A stretch of 64,000 nt of DNA from assembly GCA_050249955.1 (NCBI GenBank), contig JBFWPN010000003.1, positions 248,001 through 312,000 on the forward strand. Reading direction: 5' to 3'. Position numbers and translations under genes: made by a program. This document shows positions 35,058 through 42,910 of this stretch, piece by piece (the stretch's first letter is position 1; each line of letters opens with the position of its first letter). This DNA comes from CAVVIG01 sp050249955. Its GTDB lineage: Bacteria > Acidobacteriota > Vicinamibacteria > Vicinamibacterales > CAVVIG01. The notes beneath the pieces are model-generated. The model saw only the letters and a list, made by a program, of their open reading frames with translations, was not told where the DNA came from and ran no database searches.

Positions 35058-36368
35058 TCAGCCGCGCCGCGTCGTGCCCGCCGCCAGATCGTAAAGCCGG
35101 CGGATGCCCCGCATCAGGTGCCAGAGCAGGATCCCGGTGGCCGCGAACATCATCAGGAGCGACGCCACGGCGGAGTCGACCGACACCCGCCACCGGCTCA
35201 GGTTCGTCACGAGCGGACCGGCGAACACCAGCGCAGACACGAGTGCCGTCACGAACCCGAGCGTCATGTACTCCATCGAGCCTCCGGCCGGCGCCACCGA
35301 TGCGCCGAACATCGCCTCGACGTAGCCGAGCAGCGGCCCGGGCCCGCTCGCGCGCAGCAGCACCCACCCGAACAGCACCACGAGCAGCACGTACGCATGG
35401 CGGACCGCGCGCGGCAGGCGCGTCAACAGGGCACCGGCCCCCAGGCTCTCGATGGCGAGCCATGATGCGCTGTACACCGCCCAGGGCAGTACATTGAGCG
35501 ACCGCTCCGTCCAGAAGCCGATCAGCAGGAAGCCGAAGATGGTCAGCCCATAGAGGCTCGCGTGTCCCCGCTCGTGCCCCGCAATTGGCAAAGAGGCATA
35601 GTCGCGCAGCCAGGTCACCAGCGTGACGTTCCACCGCCGCCAGAACTCGCGGATCGAGTCAGCCGTGTACGGACGCCGGAAGTTCTCCTGGTAGCGCAGG
35701 CCGATCATCTTTCCGAGTCCGATCCCCACGTCGGAGAACCCCGACAGGTAGAAGTAGATCTCGAGGCCCGCACAGATCGGCCCGAGCCACGCCGCATCGG
35801 TCGAGAGAGCCGTCACCCGCAAGGCGAAGATCCGGTCCGCCACCGAACCGAGCGGACCGGCCACCAGGTACACCTTGGTCACGCCCTGGACGATCCGGCG
35901 CACGCCGTAGGAGAAGCCGCCCATGCTGACGTCGGCGCGCACCAGCAGGTCGTTGAATTCGTGGAAACGGGTCAGCGGACCTGCCGGGAACACCGGCAAC
36001 TGCACCAGGTAGAGGAGGGCCGCACCGTGGCGGTCGGCAGGGATGACGCCTCGGCGGACATCGGCGAGGTAGGCGATGGCGTGGCACACGAACACGGCCA
36101 CGCCCGCAGGCAGGGCCGCTCCCACGTCGCCGGGCCACAGCGACGCCAGGAGCAGCAGCAGTTCAGCGCCCACCGCCGCCAGGAACACCTGCCCCGACGC
36201 GGACGGCCGGTCGGCCAGTGCACGCAGCGCGAGCGCCGCTGCCTGCGTGAGCACGGCGGCGCCGGCCAGCAGCAGCACGCCGCGCCAGCCGAGGAGCCAG
36301 GCCACGACGGTCCAGGCGATGAGTCTGAAGGTCCACGCGATCGCGTGGGTGGAGGTCAGGCGGAACAA
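35058..36368 (-). CDS. MBOAT family protein lacking the canonical histidines
   Basis: A 436-residue polytopic membrane protein (about ten spans) of the AlgI/MBOAT type. It keeps the motif region IREFWRRWNVTLVTWLRDYASLPIAG and the long hydrophobic stretch after it. In AlgI-like acyltransferases the sequences are RRWH and LWHG; here they are RRWN and GFWTE, and the downstream YH is also absent. It may be an inactive or altered O-acyltransferase. No SGNH partner gene is adjacent. It ends 11 nt before the sensor kinase stop, so it is co-directional downstream of the kinase. Confidence 0.8.
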   Translation of the reverse strand: MFRLTSTHAIAWTFRLIAWTVVAWLLGWRGVLLLAGAAVLTQAAALALRALADRPSASGQVFLAAVGAELLLLLASLWPGDVGAALPAGVAVFVCHAIAYLADVRRGVIPADRHGAALLYLVQLPVFPAGPLTRFHEFNDLLVRADVSMGGFSYGVRRIVQGVTKVYLVAGPLGSVADRIFALRVTALSTDAAWLGPICAGLEIYFYLSGFSDVGIGLGKMIGLRYQENFRRPYTADSIREFWRRWNVTLVTWLRDYASLPIAGHERGHASLYGLTIFGFLLIGFWTERSLNVLPWAVYSASWLAIESLGAGALLTRLPRAVRHAYVLLVVLFGWVLLRASGPGPLLGYVEAMFGASVAPAGGSMEYMTLGFVTALVSALVFAGPLVTNLSRWRVSVDSAVASLLMMFAATGILLWHLMRGIRRLYDLAAGTTRRG

Positions 36369-36378
36369 CGCGTCCTGA

Positions 36379-39300
36379 TCATACCGGGCCGTCGAGGATT
36401 CCGCGCACCTTGTCGGCGAACTCCTTGAGCGTGAACGGCTTCATCAGGAAGTTGGAGCCGGAGACGCCCGCACGGTCGGCGGCGTCCTGCACGTACCCGC
36501 TCACGAACAGGACCTTCAGCGTCGGAAATATACCGCGCAGGGCCTGGGCGAGATCGGGCCCCCTCATGCCCGGCATCACCACGTCGGTGACCAGCAGGTC
36601 GACCCGCTGCGTGCGAGCCACGTCGAGCGCAGACGCGGCGTTCCCCGCCGCGAGCACGGTGTAGCCGTTTCGCTCGAGGGCCAGCCGCGCGAGCTTCCGC
36701 ACGCTGTCCTCGTCCTCCACCAGCAGCACCGTCTCGTGACCCCGGCGCGGCACGGCCTCGACCGTCGGCTCGACGGAGGGCACGGGGGGCGGCGACACCT
36801 GCGGCAGGTAGATCGCGAACGTCGCACCCAGGCCCGGCTCGCTCTGCACCTCGATGTGGCCTCCGCTCTGCTTCACGACGCCGAACGCGGTGGACAGCCC
36901 GAGTCCTGTCCCCCGCCCGGCCCCTTTCGTGGTGAAGAACGGCTCGAAGATGCGGGCAGCCACCTCCGGCGCCATGCCCACGCCGGTGTCGGTCACCGCG
37001 ATCCGCACGTGCGGGCCCGGCTGCAGGTCGGGATGCGAGCCGTCGATCTCCTCGCGTGCCGTGCTCACCACCAGGCGGCCGCCAGCCGGCATGGCGTCGC
37101 GTGCGTTCACCGCCAGGTTCAGCATCACCTGCTCGAACTGCCCATCGTCCACCCGGACGAACCCCGCCGTCTCGGCGAGGTCGTACTCACACCGCACGTC
37201 CTCGCCGATCAATCGCGCCAGGAGCCCCGCCATGCGACGCAGCACGTCGTTCACCGCCACGGTGCGCGGTGCCATGACCTGCGCACGGCTGAAGGCCAGC
37301 AGCCCGCGGGTGAGGGCGGTCGCGCGATCGACGGTCGCCCGGATCTCGGCCAGCAGCTTCCCGGCCTCGCCGGTATCCGCGTGGTAGCGGAGCAGGTCGG
37401 CGTTCCCGCCGATCACGGTGAGCAGGTTGTTGAAGTCGTGGGCGATCCCTCCTGCGAGGAGGCCGATCGCCTCGAGCTTCTGCGACTGGCGCAGCCGGTC
37501 TTCCAGTTCAACGCGCTGCGTGATGTCCGACCACGATCCGACCACCTCGCTGGGCCGGCCGTCGCGGTCGCGGAGCAGGCGCTGCTCGTCGCGAATCCAG
37601 ACGAAGCGACCATCAGCACGGCGGAAGCGGAACTCCCGGATCCGGTGCTCCTGCCCCGAGGTCGCCACGTCACCCGCGGCCAGGGCCGACCGGTCGTCCG
37701 GATGCACGTTCTCCACCCACCACCGCGGCGTGCGTGCCTCGGGACCGGTCCAGCCGGTCATCGCTCGCAGGTTGCCGCTGAACCAGCGGACAGGACGCTC
37801 GCCGCCCTGCTCCACCTGCAAGGCGTAGATCACCACGGGACTCGCTGAGACGAAGCGGGCCACCATCTCCTCGGCACGCTTCCGCTCGGTGATGTCCTGC
37901 ACGGTGCCGTGGCTCATGGGTTCCTGCCCGTCTGGGGCGGACGCCACCCGCACGTGCGCCAGGACCCAGCGCTCGGATCCGTCACGCGGGCGGATGCGGA
38001 ACTCCACCGCGTACCGCCCGGCCTGCCGCGGGACGTCGAGGATCGACTGGCGGTCGTCCTCGTGCACGCGCGATCGGACGAGGTCGCCGACATCAATGCG
38101 GTCGACGTCCACGTCCCACAGCGCCCCGGCCCGGGCGTCCAGCACCACGGTGCCAGAGCCGGGCAGGCGCTGCCAGCTCCCGAACTGCCCGGCGTCGAGC
38201 GTGAACTCCTTCTGTTGCTCGCTCTCGGCCAGTGCGCGCGTGACGCGGCGCTGCTCGGTGACGTCCCTCGCAATCCCCAGCACGCCGATCAACTCGCCGT
38301 CGCGGTACATCGGCGTCTTGATGGTTTCGAACGAGGTGAGGACGCCGTCCGCCGAGACCACGTCCTCCTCCCGCCGGATCGTCCGCCCGGTCCGGCACAC
38401 CTCCGCGTCGTCTTCCTGGAACTGGGTGGCGTCCTCGCGCGGGAAGAGGTCCGCGTCCGTACGGCCCAGCAGCTCCGTCTCGCGCTTCCCGAGGAACCGC
38501 TCCAGGGCCGGGTTGCAGGCCACCCACCGACCTGTCGTGTCCTTGACGAACACGAGGTCCGGAATGGTGTTCAGCACGCTGCGCAGGCGCGCACGCTCCT
38601 CGGTCACGGCGTCACTCATGCGACGGCGCTCCGTGATGTCCTGCGTCACGCCCCACGCCTCGACGGCGCGGCCGTCTGGGCCGAACACGAACTCGGCCCG
38701 CGCGTGCACCCAGCGCACTTCACCGCGCAGCAGCATCCGGTGCTCGAGGTCGAAGGTGGTCCGCTCGTGCAGTGCCCGCATCCACGCCTCGCGCTGACGC
38801 TCGCGGTCGTCGGGGTGAATCAGGGCAAACAGGTCGCTGAACGGGCGGGAGCCCGGCGACCATCCGAGCAGGCGCGAACCCTCCGTGGACGGAGTGAATG
38901 TCTGGGTCCTGAAATCGGCCCTCCAGCTCCCGACCGCCGCCATCGTCTGGGCGCGGTCGAGGGCTGCCTGCGTCTCACGCAGCGCAATCTCCATCTCCTT
39001 CCGTGGCGTGATGTCGTCGTACGCCACGACGGCCATGACATGTCCATTCAACGTGAGCGGCGAGATGCGGACACCGGTCCAGAGCACGGCATGCGGGAGA
39101 TGGCAGACCTGGTCCTCCTCGTAGAGCGGCAGCGTCCCGTCCAGCACCTGCCGGAGCGCCGTGACCAGGTGCGCCGATACGTCCCTGTCGACGTCGTCGG
39201 TGGCGCCGCAGACATCGAAGATGTTCCGGCCTTCGCAGGCCTCGGCGTCCGACGCGCCATGCAGATGGGCGAACGTACGCCACGATCGGTTGACGGCGAC

Positions 39301-39537
39301 GATGGTGCCCGAGCTGTCGACGACGGCGATGCGCGATGGCAGCGAGTCGAGCGCTTGCGCCGCGACCGAGGTCCAGGGAAGCGGCGGGTCGTCGGCTCCG
39401 CGCGCGCCCTCGGGCGACGGGATTCCGGCAGTTGCGTCTACCGACACGGAGGCAGCTCCCGGGACGATACGCAGGAATTGGCGAGAACCCGGCCGTATGT
39501 CATGCGCGTGGTCACTTCGGAAGGCAGGGGGATCCAT
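36379..39537 (-). CDS. Multi-PAS hybrid histidine kinase/response regulator
   Basis: A 1052-residue cytoplasmic-looking sensor; no membrane span is obvious. About five PAS domains occupy residues ~55-680, four of them ending in a DIT or DVT exit motif (DITPRK, DITERRR, DVTEQRR, DITERKR). The phosphoacceptor is in LAGGIAHDFNNLLTVIGG, the HATPase region has VTDTGVGMAPEVAARI and GRGTGLGLSTAFGVVKQSGG, and a C-terminal receiver carries LLVTDVVMPGMRGPDLA with the acceptor Asp. Such hybrid kinases pass phosphate to other proteins; the partner is not in this window. The MBOAT gene follows directly. Confidence 0.93.
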   Translation of the reverse strand: MDPPAFRSDHAHDIRPGSRQFLRIVPGAASVSVDATAGIPSPEGARGADDPPLPWTSVAAQALDSLPSRIAVVDSSGTIVAVNRSWRTFAHLHGASDAEACEGRNIFDVCGATDDVDRDVSAHLVTALRQVLDGTLPLYEEDQVCHLPHAVLWTGVRISPLTLNGHVMAVVAYDDITPRKEMEIALRETQAALDRAQTMAAVGSWRADFRTQTFTPSTEGSRLLGWSPGSRPFSDLFALIHPDDRERQREAWMRALHERTTFDLEHRMLLRGEVRWVHARAEFVFGPDGRAVEAWGVTQDITERRRMSDAVTEERARLRSVLNTIPDLVFVKDTTGRWVACNPALERFLGKRETELLGRTDADLFPREDATQFQEDDAEVCRTGRTIRREEDVVSADGVLTSFETIKTPMYRDGELIGVLGIARDVTEQRRVTRALAESEQQKEFTLDAGQFGSWQRLPGSGTVVLDARAGALWDVDVDRIDVGDLVRSRVHEDDRQSILDVPRQAGRYAVEFRIRPRDGSERWVLAHVRVASAPDGQEPMSHGTVQDITERKRAEEMVARFVSASPVVIYALQVEQGGERPVRWFSGNLRAMTGWTGPEARTPRWWVENVHPDDRSALAAGDVATSGQEHRIREFRFRRADGRFVWIRDEQRLLRDRDGRPSEVVGSWSDITQRVELEDRLRQSQKLEAIGLLAGGIAHDFNNLLTVIGGNADLLRYHADTGEAGKLLAEIRATVDRATALTRGLLAFSRAQVMAPRTVAVNDVLRRMAGLLARLIGEDVRCEYDLAETAGFVRVDDGQFEQVMLNLAVNARDAMPAGGRLVVSTAREEIDGSHPDLQPGPHVRIAVTDTGVGMAPEVAARIFEPFFTTKGAGRGTGLGLSTAFGVVKQSGGHIEVQSEPGLGATFAIYLPQVSPPPVPSVEPTVEAVPRRGHETVLLVEDEDSVRKLARLALERNGYTVLAAGNAASALDVARTQRVDLLVTDVVMPGMRGPDLAQALRGIFPTLKVLFVSGYVQDAADRAGVSGSNFLMKPFTLKEFADKVRGILDGPV

Positions 39538-39641
39538 AAGCCGTGCCGCACGGCGTCGGCAACGGTCCTACGAGCGGGGCCGGGTGATAATGCTCCATCG
39601 CATCCTCACGGCCGTCCGTTTCGACAACCGATATCGCCATC

Positions 39642-40901
39642 GTGGGCGCTGGTGCCGCCGGCCTCGCCACCGCCATCCTCACACGTCAGGCGAACGACAG
39701 GCAGCGCGTCATGCTGCTCGATGGAGCGCGCCGTCCCGGCGCGAAGCTGCTGGTCAGCGGCGGCGGACGGTGCAACGTCACCAACGCCCGCGTGACCGAG
39801 CGCGACTTCCACGGAGGGTCGCGGGCGGCGATCAGGCAGGTGCTGCGATCGATGCCGATCGAACGGACGGTGGCGTTCTTCGAGGACCTGGGCGTCCCGC
39901 TGCACGAGGAGGCAGGCGGCAAGCTGTTTCCCGACTCCAACCGTGCGCGCGATGTACTGGATGCGCTCCTCGACGGGTGCGCACGCCTGGGCGTGGAGCG
40001 CCTCGACGGTCATCGCGTCACGGCGATCGCATCGTCAGGTGGATCGGGCTTCACGCTGGAGACGACTGGCGGCGGCGTCGCGGCTGGCCGGGTCGTGCTC
40101 GCAACGGGGGGGCAGTCACTGCCCAAGAGCGGCAGCGATGGGCACGGATGGGCGATGGCCAGGAGTCTCGGCCACACGATCGTGCCGCCGGTACCCGCGC
40201 TCGTGCCCCTGCTGCTCGACCCGCAGTCACTGCTGCCGTTCGCGTCGCTGTCCGGAGTGTCGCACGAGGTCGACATCGCGGTCTGGATCGAGGGCCGGCA
40301 GGCGGAGCGGGTCGCGGGATCGCTGCTCTGGACGCATTTCGGGATCAGTGGTCCGGCGGCACTGGACGTATCGCGGCACTGGACGCGTGCCATCGACGGG
40401 CACCGCGAGGTCCAGCTGACACTCAACACATGTCCCGGTCAGTCGTTCGAGACGCTCGAGCGTCTCCTGGTGCAGGCTGCGTCCGATCGCCCGCGGGCCA
40501 GCCTGGTCACGATTCTGGGCCAGTGGCTGCCCACGGCGGTGGCGGAAGCCTTCGTCGTCGAGGCCGGCACGGTTGCATCGCAGCCGATCGGCACCCTCGA
40601 CCGTGAGGTTCGCCGGCGGCTCGTGCACGCGCTCGTGGCGTGGCCGCTCCCCATCGTCGGCACGCGCGGCTATAACTATGCTGAAGTCACCGCCGGTGGC
40701 GTCGACCTCTCCGAGGTCAGCCCGAAGACGATGGAGTCGAGGATCTGCGCGGGGTTGTACCTGGTCGGCGAAGTGCTGGACGTCGACGGGCGCCTTGGCG
40801 GCTTCAACTTCCAGTGGGCGTGGGCAAGCGCGGCGACCGCCGCACGGGGGCTCGGTCGGGCCCCTCTCGGACACGGGGTTGTGAACAGGGAGCAGCAATG
40901 A
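39642..40901 (+). CDS. BaiN/HI0933-family FAD-dependent oxidoreductase
   Basis: A flavoprotein of about 419 residues. The FAD site VGAGAAGLATAIL begins at the first possible start GTG 39642, so no standard start codon includes the preceding in-frame DIAI strand. Other landmarks: GGGRCNVTNARVTERDF, LATGGQSLPKSGSDGHGW, THFGISGPAALDVSRHW, TAGGVDLSEVSPKTMESR and GEVLDVDGRLGGFNFQWAWASA. These match the HI0933/BaiN family. Its TGA overlaps the next ATG by 4 bp. Confidence 0.87.
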   Translation: MGAGAAGLATAILTRQANDRQRVMLLDGARRPGAKLLVSGGGRCNVTNARVTERDFHGGSRAAIRQVLRSMPIERTVAFFEDLGVPLHEEAGGKLFPDSNRARDVLDALLDGCARLGVERLDGHRVTAIASSGGSGFTLETTGGGVAAGRVVLATGGQSLPKSGSDGHGWAMARSLGHTIVPPVPALVPLLLDPQSLLPFASLSGVSHEVDIAVWIEGRQAERVAGSLLWTHFGISGPAALDVSRHWTRAIDGHREVQLTLNTCPGQSFETLERLLVQAASDRPRASLVTILGQWLPTAVAEAFVVEAGTVASQPIGTLDREVRRRLVHALVAWPLPIVGTRGYNYAEVTAGGVDLSEVSPKTMESRICAGLYLVGEVLDVDGRLGGFNFQWAWASAATAARGLGRAPLGHGVVNREQQ

Positions 40902-41359
40902 CAATGAAGAAGGACGGCATGAACCGGCGGACATTCGTCGCGACCGGGCTGGGCGTGGCGGCGGCCGGATTCACCGGGCGCGCCGAGGGGGTGGAACCGA
41001 CAGCCACCGAGAAGGCCAACATCCAGGTCGTGACCGATTTCTGTGCGGCGTGGCCGAGCCACGACCTGGACAGGATCCTGGGGTTCTTCGCGGAGAACGG
41101 CTCCTACCGGATGACCGAGGCCATGGAGCCGACGAAGGGCCGCGAGGCGCTGATCGCCCGCATCAAGATGATCATCAACAACGTCACCGAGTTCCAGGTG
41201 CTCGACACCTGGGCGCGCGGGCCGATGGTGATCAACGAGCGCATCGATCGTTTCACGAACTTCCAGCTCAAGAGCTGGCGGGGCGTGGGCGTGTTCCTGA
41301 TCAAGGACGGGAAGATCGTGGAGTGGTACGACTACACGATCGGTTCCGAGCGCGCGTGA
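40898..41359 (+). CDS. Tat-exported SnoaL/limonene-epoxide-hydrolase-like protein
   Basis: A 153-residue protein starting MTMKKDGMNRRTFVATGLGVAAAGF, a Tat signal. The mature part follows the NTF2-like fold of the LEH/SnoaL family: NIQVVTDFCAAWPSHDLDRILGFFAENGSYRM, LDTWARGPMVINERIDRF and WRGVGVFLIKDGKIVEWYDY. Family members include epoxide hydrolases and polyketide cyclases; the substrate is unknown. GGGAG lies 6 nt before the ATG, which overlaps the flavoprotein stop, so the two genes are coupled. Confidence 0.82.
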   Translation: MTMKKDGMNRRTFVATGLGVAAAGFTGRAEGVEPTATEKANIQVVTDFCAAWPSHDLDRILGFFAENGSYRMTEAMEPTKGREALIARIKMIINNVTEFQVLDTWARGPMVINERIDRFTNFQLKSWRGVGVFLIKDGKIVEWYDYTIGSERA

Positions 41360-41393
41360 GGCGCGCGCGGCGGGGCCGGGTGGGATGAGCGAA

Positions 41394-41421
41394 AAAGGGG
41401 ACCGGATGTCCGGTCCCCTTT
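41394..41421. terminator. Strong bidirectional intrinsic terminator
   Basis: AAAGGGGACCGG and CCGGTCCCCTTT form a perfect 12-bp stem around an ATGT loop. It has an A-run before and a T-run after, so it can stop both the plus-strand LEH-like gene and the convergent DUF3553-like gene. Confidence 0.85.
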
Positions 41422-41449
41422 CGTGATGCGGGCAGGTCAGGTCGGGGTG

Positions 41450-41692
41450 TCAGTCCTCGGCCTCGACCTCCGCCTCCTTCTTCTTGGTCTTGCGGGGCGC
41501 GCGCTTGCGGGCCGCCTTCGCCGGTGCCGGCTCGCTCGTGGACTGCAGTTGGACGAGTCGGGTGGCGAACGTCTTCTTGCCGTGCTCGTCGAACTCGATC
41601 ACGACGTGGTGTTCGTTGTATTCGAGGATGGTGCCCTTGCCGTAGTTGGCCTGCTCCACCCGGTCACCCTTGGCCCAGTTCTTCGCAGCCAT
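41450..41692 (-). CDS. Small DUF3553/Tudor-like protein with basic tail
   Basis: An 80-residue protein. NWAKGDRVEQANYGKGTILEYNEHHVVIEFDEHGKKTF matches the small Tudor-like domain found at the C-terminus of PcrA/UvrD helicases and in stand-alone DUF3553 proteins. The tail APAKAARKRAPRKTKKKEAEVEAED is highly charged and could bind nucleic acid. Its ATG overlaps the stop codon of the RRM gene by 1 bp, so the two are probably coupled. Confidence 0.78.
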   Translation of the reverse strand: MAAKNWAKGDRVEQANYGKGTILEYNEHHVVIEFDEHGKKTFATRLVQLQSTSEPAPAKAARKRAPRKTKKKEAEVEAED

Positions 41693-42021
41693 TACCAGCG
41701 AGGCTCGCGACGTCCGCCGCCACCGCCACCACGATTACCGCCGAAGCCGCCACCGCCGCCAAAGCCACCTTCAGGCTTCGGACGGGCCTCGTTCACCGTC
41801 AGGGCACGTCCACCCATCTGGTACTGGTTGAACTCGGCTGCCGCCTTCTGTGCTTCCTCATCGGTCGCCATTTCGACGAACGCGAAGCCGCGGGCGCGCC
41901 CCGTGGCGGCATCGCGCATCACGCGCACCGATTCGACGTTCCCCGCGCGACCGAACAGTTCCTGGAGTTCGGCCTCACCCGTGCTGTAGGGGAGATTCCC
42001 GACGTATAGCCTGCGACCCAT
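41692..42021 (-). CDS. RRM-type RNA-binding protein with glycine-rich tail
   Basis: A 109-residue protein with one RRM: RNP2 is LYVGNLPYS (residues 5-13) and RNP1 is RGFAFVEM (about 44-51). After residue 80 the sequence is GGFGGGGGFGGNRGGGGGG, a glycine-rich tail. Such proteins resemble cyanobacterial cold-induced Rbp proteins. GAGGAG precedes ATG 42021. A promoter at 42156-42183 implies a leader of roughly 130 nt. Confidence 0.92.
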   Translation of the reverse strand: MGRRLYVGNLPYSTGEAELQELFGRAGNVESVRVMRDAATGRARGFAFVEMATDEEAQKAAAEFNQYQMGGRALTVNEARPKPEGGFGGGGGFGGNRGGGGGGRREPRW

Positions 42022-42155
42022 ACTGGCTCCTCACGCAAAGGTGGCGGGCTCGTCGGCTCGGCAATGGCGTGGAGGAGAGAACGAGACATCAGGGCGGAAG
42101 CTCGATCGGCTCTCGGCGCGGGCGAAGCAGGCGGGACTGGCCACCAGACCGGCGT

Positions 42156-42183
42156 AGTATACAACCCTTCACCCGTTCTGCAA
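42156..42183 (-). promoter_or_regulatory. Candidate promoter of the RRM gene
   Basis: On the minus strand TTGCAG (42178-42183) and TATACT (42156-42161) are separated by 16 bp. Transcription would start near 42149, giving a long 5' leader before ATG 42021. Confidence 0.6.
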
Positions 42184-42223
42184 GGAATTTGGCCTGATTT
42201 CCCCCGCTGGCAACCCGGCTTCG

Positions 42224-42910
42224 TCAGCCCATGTCCGACACGTCCGCGATGATGCCGCCCTCCATCCGCACGATTCGGGTGGCGGCCCGACCGGCGAAAT
42301 CCTCGTCATGCGTGGCCGCGACGATGGTGCGCCCGCGCCGGACCAGCTCGGCCAGGATGTCGGCCAGTTCGTCGCGCCTGGCCGGGTCGAGGGACGCGGT
42401 CGGCTCGTCCATCAGCAACACGGGCGGGTCGGTGGCGAGCGCACGGGCAATCGCCACCCGCTGGGCCTCGCCACCCGAGAGTTCGCGAGGCAGCGCACCG
42501 GCCCGGTGCTCCACGCCAAGCTGACCCAGCAGTTCACGTGCCCTCGCCCCGGCATCGGCCGCATCCCTCCGGTGCACGTGCACGGGGGCCAGGCAGACGT
42601 TCTGGAGCGCGGTCAGGTGCTCGAACAGGCAGTGGAACTGGAAGACCATGCCCACCTTCGTCCGAAGCGCGCGCAGCGCCTCGCTGTCGGTGACTCCGCC
42701 GCGGAGCGTCACCGCATCGACCTCGATCGACCCGGCCTCGAACGGCTCGAGCCCGGCGAGGCTCCTCAGCAACGTGGTCTTGCCGGATCCGGAGGCCCCC
42801 ATGAGCGCCACGACCGACCCACGGGCCACGTCCATCGTGACCCCGTCGAGGATGGTACGGACGCCGCGGCGCAGGCGGAGGTCGCTCACGCGCACGAGTG
42901 CCGGACTCAT
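42224..42910 (-). CDS. Polar amino acid ABC transporter ATP-binding protein
   Basis: A 228-residue GlnQ-type ATPase. Walker A is GASGSGKTTLL, the Q-loop MVFQFHCLFEHLTALQNV, the signature LSGGEAQRVAIARAL, Walker B VLLMDEPTASLD, and the H-loop THDEDF. ATG 42910 overlaps the upstream TGA by 4 bp. It powers import together with the fused binding-protein/permease encoded just upstream. Confidence 0.92.
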   Translation of the reverse strand: MSPALVRVSDLRLRRGVRTILDGVTMDVARGSVVALMGASGSGKTTLLRSLAGLEPFEAGSIEVDAVTLRGGVTDSEALRALRTKVGMVFQFHCLFEHLTALQNVCLAPVHVHRRDAADAGARARELLGQLGVEHRAGALPRELSGGEAQRVAIARALATDPPVLLMDEPTASLDPARRDELADILAELVRRGRTIVAATHDEDFAGRAATRIVRMEGGIIADVSDMG

